Source: Sphingomonas lenta (lineage in GTDB: Bacteria; Pseudomonadota; Alphaproteobacteria; Sphingomonadales; Sphingomonadaceae). From it: DNA of 64,000 nucleotides. Under the pieces are notes generated by a model. The model was not told the origin of the DNA. It saw only the letters and a list, made by a program, of their open reading frames with translations, and made no database searches. Shown here piece by piece: positions 56,891 through 64,000 of this stretch. The translations under genes and the position numbers were made by a program. Location: positions 186,001-250,000 of the forward strand of contig NZ_NSLI01000001.1 of assembly GCF_002288825.1 (NCBI RefSeq), in the 5' to 3' direction. The number at the start of each line of letters is the position of its first letter. Positions within the stretch are counted from its first letter, which is position 1.

Positions 56891-59173
56891 TCAACCGGCG
56901 GTTACGAAGCTGTCCATCACCCGCTTTCGCCCCGCATGCTCGAAGTCGATCTCGAGCTTGTTGCCCTCGATTTCGGCGATCGCGCCGTAGCCGAACTTCT
57001 GGTGGAACACGCGCTGGCCGACTGCCAAGTCGGCGCGGGGTTTGGCGCCGAGGGTGACGGCGGAGGCTCGGGCTTCGATGACGCGGGGTTGGGCGGTGGT
57101 GGTGAAGCCGCTGCCGGCGCTCGCGGCGCGTTGCCAGCCCGGGCCGCGGCCGGAGCCGCGGGCGAGGTTGGCGAAGGGGTCCGCATGTTCGGACCAATTG
57201 GCGCGCCATAGGCTCTCGCCGCCGGTCATGCTGGTCTCGGTTTCGATGTGCTCCTGGGGGAGCTCGCCGACGAAGCGGGACGGCAATGAGCTGGTCCACT
57301 GGCCGTAGATGCGGCGGTTGGCGGCGTGGAGGATGGTGGCGCGGCGGCGGGCGCGGGTGATGGCGACATAGGCCAGGCGGCGTTCCTCCTCGAGGCTGGC
57401 GGTGCCGCCCTCGTCCATCGCGCGTTGCGAGGGGAACAGGCCTTCCTCCCAGCCTGCCAGGAACACGGTGTCGAACTCCAGGCCCTTGGCGGCGTGGATG
57501 GTCATGATGGTGACCTTGGGCGCGTCCTTCGCGGCGTCGTTGTCCATGACGAGGGAGACGTGCTCGAGAAACGCTTCGAGCGACTCATACTCCTCCATGG
57601 CGCGGACGAGCTCGGTCAGGTTCTCCAGGCGGCCGGCGGCTTCGGCCGACTTCTCGGCCTGGAGCGCGGCGGTGTAGCCGCTCTCGTCGAGAATCTGGCG
57701 GGCGAGCTCGGGGTGGGGCAGCTCGTTCGCCATGTCGCGCCAGCGGGCGATGTCGCCGACGAAGCGGCCGAGCGACTTGCGCGCGGCGCCGGTGAGCTCG
57801 TCGGTGTCGAGGATGCGGGCGGCCGCCGTACTCAGCGGCGCGTCGATGCCGCGGGCGAGCTGGTGGATGCGGGCGACCGCCTTGTCGCCGAGGCCGCGCT
57901 TGGGGACGTTGACGATGCGTTCGAAGGCGAGGTCGTCGGCGGGCTGGTGGACGACGCGGAGATAGGCGAGCGCGTCGCGGATCTCGGCGCGCTCGTAGAA
58001 GCGAAAGCCGCCGATGATCTTGTAGGGCAGGCCGATCGCGATGAAGCGGTCCTCGAACTCGCGCGTCTGGTGCTGGGCGCGGACGAGGATGGCGACGTCG
58101 TCCAGGCTCTGTCCGCGGCGCTGGACGGACTCGATCTCCTCGCCGACGCGGCGCGCCTCCTCCGGGCCGTCCCAGACGCCGAGGACGCGGACCTTCTCGC
58201 CCTGGTCGAGTTCGGTCCACAGCTCCTTGCCTAGGCGGCCGCCATTGTGCGCGATGACGCCTGACGCGGCGGCTAGGATGTGGGGGGTGGAGCGGTAGTT
58301 CTGCTCCAGCCGGATGATCTTGGCGCCGGGGAAGTCGCGCTCGAAGCGGAGGATGTTCTCCACCTGCGCGCCACGCCACGAGTAGATGGACTGGTCGTCG
58401 TCGCCGACGCAGGCGATGTTCTTGCGCTCCTGGGCTAGGAGGCGGAGCCAGAGGTACTGGACGCTGTTCGTGTCCTGATACTCGTCGACCATGATGTAGC
58501 GGAAGCGCTGCTGGTAGAGCTCCAGCACCTCGCGTTCGGTTCGGAACAGGACGAGCATGTGGAGCAGCAGATCGCCGAAGTCGCAGGCGTTTACGGCTTT
58601 GAGGCGAGCCTGGTACTGGGCGTAGAGCTCCTGGCCGCGGCCGTTGGCGTAGCGCTCGGCCTCGCCCGCGTCGATCTGCTCGGGCGTCAGGCCCTTGTTC
58701 TTCCATTGATCGATTAGGCCGGCAAGCGACCGGGCGGGGAAGCGCTTCTCGTCGATGTCGGCGGCGACGATGAGCTGTTTCAGCAGGCGGAGCTGGTCGT
58801 CGGTGTCGATGATGGTGAAGTTCGACTGGAGCCCGACGAGCTCGGCGTGGCGGCGGAGCATCTTCGCGCCGATCGCGTGGAAGGTGCCGAGCCAGGGCAT
58901 GCCCTCGACGGCCTCGCCGACGAGGCGGCCGACGCGCTCGCGCATCTCGCGCGCGGCCTTGTTGGTGAAGGTGACGGCCAGGATCTCCGACGGCCAGGCG
59001 CGGCGTGTGTAGAGGAGGTGCGCGAGCCGCGCGGTGAGCGCCGCCGTCTTGCCGGTGCCCGCGCCCGCGAGCACGAGGACGGGGCCCTCGGTGGTCAGCA
59101 CGGCGTCGCGCTGCTCGGGGTTGAGGCCGCGCAGATAGGGCGGGTCGGCTGGGAGCTGGGCGGGGTCGGTCAC
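56891..59173 (-). CDS. UvrD/PcrA-type DNA helicase
   Basis: 760 residues, a full-length superfamily 1A helicase. Motifs in order: LNPEQRDAVLTTEGPVLVLA (Q), GAGTGKTAAL (I), VTFTNKAAREMRER (Ia), IMVDEYQDTN (II), VGDDDQSIYSWRGA (III), LEQNYRSTPHI (IV), VTIMTIHAAKGLEFDTVFLA (V), and EEERRLAYVAITRARR (VI). The C-terminal GQRVFHQKFGYGAIAEIEGN is the Tudor-like domain that binds RNA polymerase in PcrA/UvrD. It takes part in repair and in removing proteins or stalled polymerase from DNA. It is divergent from the Pit gene. Confidence 0.95.
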   Translation of the reverse strand: MTDPAQLPADPPYLRGLNPEQRDAVLTTEGPVLVLAGAGTGKTAALTARLAHLLYTRRAWPSEILAVTFTNKAAREMRERVGRLVGEAVEGMPWLGTFHAIGAKMLRRHAELVGLQSNFTIIDTDDQLRLLKQLIVAADIDEKRFPARSLAGLIDQWKNKGLTPEQIDAGEAERYANGRGQELYAQYQARLKAVNACDFGDLLLHMLVLFRTEREVLELYQQRFRYIMVDEYQDTNSVQYLWLRLLAQERKNIACVGDDDQSIYSWRGAQVENILRFERDFPGAKIIRLEQNYRSTPHILAAASGVIAHNGGRLGKELWTELDQGEKVRVLGVWDGPEEARRVGEEIESVQRRGQSLDDVAILVRAQHQTREFEDRFIAIGLPYKIIGGFRFYERAEIRDALAYLRVVHQPADDLAFERIVNVPKRGLGDKAVARIHQLARGIDAPLSTAAARILDTDELTGAARKSLGRFVGDIARWRDMANELPHPELARQILDESGYTAALQAEKSAEAAGRLENLTELVRAMEEYESLEAFLEHVSLVMDNDAAKDAPKVTIMTIHAAKGLEFDTVFLAGWEEGLFPSQRAMDEGGTASLEEERRLAYVAITRARRRATILHAANRRIYGQWTSSLPSRFVGELPQEHIETETSMTGGESLWRANWSEHADPFANLARGSGRGPGWQRAASAGSGFTTTAQPRVIEARASAVTLGAKPRADLAVGQRVFHQKFGYGAIAEIEGNKLEIDFEHAGRKRVMDSFVTAG

Positions 59174-59249
59174 GGCGTGAACAGCTAGGGAACGCGCGCG
59201 GGCGGGGCAAGCGCGCGTGCGACATCCCGCATCGTTACAGCTCCAATCC

Positions 59250-59268
59250 GTGTCATAAAACCGTCACT
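59250..59268 (+). promoter_or_regulatory. Pho box before the phosphate transporter gene
   Basis: GTGTCATAAAACCGTCACT contains two 11-base-spaced half sites (TGTCAT at 59251 and CGTCAC at 59262) around an AT-rich AAAA, close to the PhoB consensus CTGTCATAWAWCTGTCAYW. It lies 27 bases before the ATG at 59295. PhoB control is inferred from the match only. Confidence 0.6.
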
Positions 59269-59294
59269 GATCCACGTCAGGGCTCGTAGCCATC

Positions 59295-60920
59295 ATGGCT
59301 ACAACGGCTTTCACCGGCGGTGAGTCGGTCTCGCATGCCCCGAGACCTCGGCTCGACGACGGTTTCGGCGTGGCGGGACGCATCGCGTTCGGCGCGGCGC
59401 TGGTGGGCGGGCTGCTCTACGCGGCCTATGGCGTCATCTCCGACACCTCCACCGTGGGCGAGAGCCTGGCGGGCGGTACGCTCGTGTTCCTGGGTCTGGC
59501 GCTGCTGCTCGCGCTGGGGTTCGAGTTCGTCAACGGCTTCCACGACACAGCCAACGCGGTCGCGACCGTCATCTACACGCGGTCCATGTCCGCGCCGGTG
59601 GCGGTGGTCTGGGCGGGGGTGTGGAACTTCCTGGGCGTGATGTTCGCGAGCGGGGCGGTCGCCTACTCCATCATCGCGCTGTTGCCGGTGGACCTGCTGC
59701 TCAACGTCGGATCGGGCGCGGGTTTCGCGATGATCTTCGCGCTGCTGATCGCGGCGATCGGGTGGAATCTGGCGACCTGGTATGTGGGGCTGCCCAACTC
59801 GTCCTCGCATGCGCTGATCGGGTCGATCCTGGGCGTGGGGCTGGCGAACCAGCTGATCGTCGGCGGGCTGGCGGGGACGGCGGGCGTCGACTGGAGCCAG
59901 GCGCGCAAGGTGTTCACGGGCCTGCTGCTGGCGCCGGTGATCGGGTTTATCGGGGCGTTCGTGCTCTTGAAGCTGCTTCGGGCGTTCCTGCCCAACCCGG
60001 AGCTGTACCGCGAGCCGGGCGACGAGGCGCCGCCGCGCGGCATTCGGGCGCTGCTGATCGCGACCTGCACCGCCGTGTCGTTCGCGCACGGGTCGAACGA
60101 CGGGCAGAAGGGCATGGGGCTGATCATGCTCATCCTGATCGGCTGCGCGCCGACGGCGTACGCGCTCAACCGCACGGCGGACGGGCCGGCCGCCCCGGCG
60201 TTCGTTCAAGCGGCGACGAGCGCGGAGGCGGTGTTCGAGCGGCGCGCGAGCGGGCTGGTGCTCCCGGTCGAGCAGGCGCGCGGCGTGCTGACGGAGGAGC
60301 TGCGCGCGCGGCGCGTCAACGACCCGCGCACGTTCGCGGCGCTCGACGCGGTGACGGAGTCGGTGCGGAACGAAGTGTCGCGCTATGGCGGCCTCCAGGC
60401 GGTCCCGGCCAGCGACACCGCAGGCTTACGCAACGACATGTACCTGATCGCCGACACGTCCAAGTACATGATCGCGGGCAAGGGGCCGTCGGTGCTGACC
60501 GAGCCCGAGCTGGTCGCCGTGTCGGAGTTCCAGGACCTGCTGCAGGGCGGCACGCGCTATATCCCCGGCTGGGTCAAGGTGGCGGTCGCGCTGGCGCTGG
60601 GGCTCGGCACGATGGTCGGCTGGAAACGCATCGTCGTCACGGTGGGCGAGAAGATCGGCAAGACGCACATGACCTACGGCATGGGTGCGTCGGCCGAGCT
60701 GATGGCGGCGTCGACGATCCTCCTCGCCGAGCGGTTCGGGCTGCCCGTGTCGACGACGCACATCCTGTCGTCGGGCGTGGCGGGCGCGAGCGTCGCCAAC
60801 GGCGCGGGGCTGCAGCGGCGCACGATCACCAACATGGCGCTGGCCTGGGTGACGACGCTGCCCGCGACGATGGCGCTGTCGGGCGGGCTGTACTGGCTAT
60901 TCCTGCGGTTCGTGGGCTGA
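59295..60920 (+). CDS. Inorganic phosphate transporter, Pit family
   Basis: 541 residues with about ten membrane segments. The two PD001131 family signatures are visible: GFEFVNGFHDTANAVATVIY (residues about 76-95) and SFAHGSNDGQKGMGLIMLIL, with WYVGLPNSSSHALIGS and LPVSTTHILSSGVAGASVAN. Between the halves is a polar insertion of about 100 residues (ATSAEAVFERRASGLVLPVE and onward), also found in other long Pit proteins. It imports phosphate with protons, possibly as a metal-phosphate complex. It lies behind a Pho box. Confidence 0.93.
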   Translation: MATTAFTGGESVSHAPRPRLDDGFGVAGRIAFGAALVGGLLYAAYGVISDTSTVGESLAGGTLVFLGLALLLALGFEFVNGFHDTANAVATVIYTRSMSAPVAVVWAGVWNFLGVMFASGAVAYSIIALLPVDLLLNVGSGAGFAMIFALLIAAIGWNLATWYVGLPNSSSHALIGSILGVGLANQLIVGGLAGTAGVDWSQARKVFTGLLLAPVIGFIGAFVLLKLLRAFLPNPELYREPGDEAPPRGIRALLIATCTAVSFAHGSNDGQKGMGLIMLILIGCAPTAYALNRTADGPAAPAFVQAATSAEAVFERRASGLVLPVEQARGVLTEELRARRVNDPRTFAALDAVTESVRNEVSRYGGLQAVPASDTAGLRNDMYLIADTSKYMIAGKGPSVLTEPELVAVSEFQDLLQGGTRYIPGWVKVAVALALGLGTMVGWKRIVVTVGEKIGKTHMTYGMGASAELMAASTILLAERFGLPVSTTHILSSGVAGASVANGAGLQRRTITNMALAWVTTLPATMALSGGLYWLFLRFVG

Positions 60921-60964
60921 TGCCGTCCTTCCACGCGGGGCCGGGACGACCTAACTAGCTCCGC

Positions 60965-62011
60965 ATGGCTACGCCGCCCGTCACCGAACTGTCCGACCGC
61001 GCGCGCGACGTATTCCGCGCGGTGGTGGACGGCTATCTGCAGACGGGCGCGCCGATCGGGTCCAAGACGATCGCGGCGGGCGGGGGCCTGAACCTGTCGC
61101 CCGCCTCCATCCGCAACGTGATGGGGGAGCTGGAGGAGCGCGGGCTGCTGTCGAGCCCGCATACCAGCGCCGGACGGATGCCGACCGAGCGCGGCCTCAG
61201 GTTGTTCGTCGACGGCATGATGCAGGTGTCGGAGCCGTCCGCGGAGGAGCGCGCGGCGATCGAACGGCAGGTCGCGGGCGGCGGGCCGGTGGAGGAGGCG
61301 CTGGCGGCGACCACGGCGGCGCTCAGCGGCCTGTCGGCCTGCGCCGGGCTGGTGATGGTGCCCAAGCAGGAGACGCGGCTGCGGTCGATCGGCTTCGTGC
61401 CGCTCGGCCCGCGCCAGGCGATGGCGGTGCTGGTCGGCGAGGATGGGTCGGTCGAGAACCGCGTCGTTGAGCTGCCCCACGGCATGAGCGCGTCGGCGCT
61501 GGTGGAGGCGCAGAACTACCTGTCGGCGACCGCCGCGGGCGCCACGCTGGCGGAGGCGCGGGCGCGGATCGAGCGCGAGCTGGCGGACGGGCGCGCGGCG
61601 CTGCAGGGCGCGGCGCGCGACCTCGTCGCGCGTGGGCTGGCGGTGTGGAGCGAGGACGGCGACCGGCGGCCCGTGCTGATCGTGCGCGGCCAGTCGCGGC
61701 TGATCGACGAGGGCGCCGCGGCGGACCTGGACCGGGTGCGCGAGCTGCTGGACGACCTGGAGGGCAAGCAGGAGGTGGCGGCGCTGCTGGACAGCGCGCG
61801 CGCGGGCGACGCCACGCGCATCTTCATCGGTGCGGAGAACAAGCTGTTCGCGCTGTCGGGATCGTCGGTGATCGCGCGGCCGTTCAGGGGGCTGGACGGG
61901 CGCGTGGTCGGCGTGGTGGGGGTTATCGGGCCCACCCGGTTGAACTATGCGCGCGTCGTACCGATGGTGGACTTCACGGCGGCGACGCTGGCCCGCCTTA
62001 TGGGCCACTGA
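60965..62011 (+). CDS. hrcA: Heat-inducible transcription repressor HrcA
   Basis: 348 residues. The N-terminal winged helix is clear (LSDRARDVFRAVVDGYLQTG, SPASIRNVMGELEERGLLSS, PHTSAGRMPTERGLRLFVDG). The remaining GAF-like domain contains CAGLVMVPKQETRLRSIGFV, FIGAENKLFALSGSSVIARP and VGVVGVIGPTRLNYARVVPM, all typical of HrcA. HrcA represses chaperone genes through the CIRCE operator; no CIRCE was found in the window. grpE follows after 18 bases in the same direction. Confidence 0.95.
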   Translation: MATPPVTELSDRARDVFRAVVDGYLQTGAPIGSKTIAAGGGLNLSPASIRNVMGELEERGLLSSPHTSAGRMPTERGLRLFVDGMMQVSEPSAEERAAIERQVAGGGPVEEALAATTAALSGLSACAGLVMVPKQETRLRSIGFVPLGPRQAMAVLVGEDGSVENRVVELPHGMSASALVEAQNYLSATAAGATLAEARARIERELADGRAALQGAARDLVARGLAVWSEDGDRRPVLIVRGQSRLIDEGAAADLDRVRELLDDLEGKQEVAALLDSARAGDATRIFIGAENKLFALSGSSVIARPFRGLDGRVVGVVGVIGPTRLNYARVVPMVDFTAATLARLMGH

Positions 62012-62029
62012 CCGAACAACGGGGATAGA

Positions 62030-62575
62030 ATGACCGACGAAACCAATGTGAACGAGACCGATGACCTGCGCGAGGAGACGGCGGAAGCGGCGCCCGAGCT
62101 GCAGGAGCACGACCGCGCGCTCCGGCTGGAGCAGGAGCTCGCCGAGGCGAAGCAGCAGGCGCTCTACGCGCAGGCCGAGGTGCAGAACGTGCGCCGGCGC
62201 GCGGAGAAGGAGGCGGCGGACGCGCGCGCCTATGCCGCGACGGCGTTCGCGCGCGACATCCTGTCGGTGGCGGACAATCTCCAGCGCGGACTCCAGGCGA
62301 TCCCGGCCGAGCTGCGCGACGACGAGCGCATGAAGGGCTTGGTGACCGGCCTGGAGGCGACGGGCCGCGAGCTGGAGAGCGTGTTCCAGCGGCACGGCAT
62401 CACCAAGATCACCGCGATGGGCGAGCAGCTCGACCCCAACCGCCACCAAGCGATGCTGGAGGTGCCGAGTGATCAGCCCGCGGGCACGATCGTGACCGAG
62501 ATGCAGGCGGGGTACATGATCCGCGACCGGCTGCTCCGGCCGGCGCTGGTGGGGGTGGCCAAGGCGGCGGGCTGA
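62030..62575 (+). CDS. grpE: Nucleotide exchange factor GrpE
   Basis: 181 residues. A charged N-terminus leads into the long dimerisation helix (LEQELAEAKQQALYAQAEVQ), the family block VRRRAEKEAADARAYAATAF, and the beta domain with EQLDPNRHQAMLEVPSDQPA, GTIVTEMQAGYMIRDRLLRP, ALVGVAK. GrpE releases ADP from DnaK. The dnaK gene is not in the window. The gene starts 18 bases after hrcA, and the following gene converges on it with a 3-base gap. Confidence 0.95.
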   Translation: MTDETNVNETDDLREETAEAAPELQEHDRALRLEQELAEAKQQALYAQAEVQNVRRRAEKEAADARAYAATAFARDILSVADNLQRGLQAIPAELRDDERMKGLVTGLEATGRELESVFQRHGITKITAMGEQLDPNRHQAMLEVPSDQPAGTIVTEMQAGYMIRDRLLRPALVGVAKAAG

Positions 62576-62578
62576 CGC

Positions 62579-63028
62579 TCAGGCGCGCGCGTTCACGACC
62601 GCCGACGCGGCGCCGAGCATGAGCGCGTCCTCCGCGAAGCCGGTGGAGGTCTGACCGAAGCGGCGCATCGCGGCGACGCGGGCGTGGAAGCCGAGGAAGG
62701 ATGACCCCACCGCCGCGGCGGCCCCGAGCAGCGCGCCGGTCAGCCGGCGGTCGCGCGCCGCGAGCACCGCGCCCGCGAAGCCGCCGGTCAGCGCGCGGCC
62801 GAGGAGGCCGGGTAGGGTGATCCGGTCGGGCGCGTCGCGCATCTTGTCCCCGGCGATCTCGCCCGCCGCCAGCGCCACCGCGCCCGCGGCGCCGTGGGGA
62901 CTCGCGAGCAGCTTCGCCCCGAACGCGTCGGGCGGCAGCGTCCCGCGCCGGGCCGCGCCCGCCAGGATCGCGAGCGGCGTCATCGAGCGCTGGCCGGCGA
63001 CTAGGCCGATGAGGATGGATCGGAGCAT
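62579..63028 (-). CDS. DUF4126-type membrane protein
   Basis: 149 residues. Four or so hydrophobic stretches with glycine and alanine are visible: LIGLVAGQRSMTPLAILAGA, GAAGAVALAAGEIAGDKMRD, LGRALTGGFAGAVLAARDRR and ALLGAAAAVGSSFLGFHARV. The GQRSMTPLA motif and GEIAGDKMRDAPDR loop match DUF4126-like proteins; function unknown. The small size and absence of other domains suggest a bare integral membrane protein. Confidence 0.75.
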   Translation of the reverse strand: MLRSILIGLVAGQRSMTPLAILAGAARRGTLPPDAFGAKLLASPHGAAGAVALAAGEIAGDKMRDAPDRITLPGLLGRALTGGFAGAVLAARDRRLTGALLGAAAAVGSSFLGFHARVAAMRRFGQTSTGFAEDALMLGAASAVVNARA

Positions 63029-63101
63029 GGTGGGGTTCCTCGCGGTTGGTCGAGATCGCCAACGGGCGGGCCCCGCCGCGGGTCCCGAAGTCGGTACTAG
63101 C

Positions 63102-63197
63102 CGTCATGCCGGACTCGTTCCGGCATCCATCGTTGTGCGAGCAAACCGACCGGAGTGCGCGTACCCCGATGGACCCCGGAACAAGTCCGGGGTGACG
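63102..63197. repeat. REP-like repeat, family I, copy 5
   Basis: CGTCATGCCGGACTCGTTCC opens and CCGGAACAAGTCCGGGGTGA then CG closes the element. It differs from copy 1 (4860-4955) at only a few places over 96 bases. It lies upstream of the threonine synthase gene and may contain or neighbour its promoter. Confidence 0.85.
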
Positions 63198-63227
63198 ACG
63201 GTGGGTGGCGAGGGTAGGGCCGCCCTC

Positions 63228-64000
<773 letters not shown>

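Noticed and set aside
60921..60964. A CIRCE operator before hrcA
   Set aside because: The 44-base gap has no TTAGCACTC/GAGTGCTAA-type inverted repeat.

Overview
The window is a high-GC (about 70% by eye) chromosomal segment from an alphaproteobacterium, most likely Sphingomonas or a close relative in the Sphingomonadaceae. The grounds are gene order (ppiD-trpE and trpG-trpD-trpC-moaC, yqeY-dnaG-rpoD, eno followed by an FtsB-like gene, hrcA-grpE), DUF4170 and other small proteins typical of the group, general-stress promoters of the EcfG type (GGAAC-N16/17-CGTT), and several families of short palindromic intergenic repeats. No tRNA, rRNA, CRISPR array, transposase or replication origin was recognised.

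Layout. 1-6.6 kb: an MFS transporter (cut by the left edge), moaC, and tryptophan genes trpC, trpD, trpG and trpE. 6.6-15.7 kb: ppiD, tpiA, an M17 aminopeptidase, a serine beta-lactamase-family protein, rimO and anmK. 15.2-21.7 kb: small hypothetical proteins and a MoxR AAA+/VWA pair with an AraC regulator, a CHAP amidase and a secreted protein between its halves. 22-37 kb is the accessory part: a TolC/HlyD/ABC set whose ABC protein has lost every recognisable ATPase motif, a serralysin-like RTX metalloprotease, an L,D-transpeptidase lipoprotein, an isolated terminase pair of gene-transfer-agent type whose large subunit carries a palindromic repeat in frame, and a second RTX protein sharing its C-terminal module with the protease. 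37-47.5 kb: rpoD, dnaG, yqeY, carA, a small inserted gene, carB, greA and a rhomboid protein. 47.7-56.9 kb: DUF4170, a four-gene membrane/stress cassette, eno, ftsB, an alpha/beta hydrolase, a prolyl oligopeptidase and stress-type small proteins. 56.9-64 kb: a UvrD/PcrA helicase, a Pit phosphate transporter behind a Pho box, hrcA, grpE, a membrane protein and a threonine synthase cut by the right edge.

Two signals cut across the genes. (1) Five copies of a three-hairpin element with conserved linkers (GCCCAAGCCCGGCCGG and CCGACGA) and compensating stem changes, each lying directly at the 3' end of a gene and always in that gene's sense orientation. I cannot match it to a named RNA family, and it is the best candidate here for an undescribed system. 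(2) Five EcfG-like promoters that identify members of the general stress regulon. The catalytically dead-looking ABC exporter beside RTX cargo is the third main point of interest.
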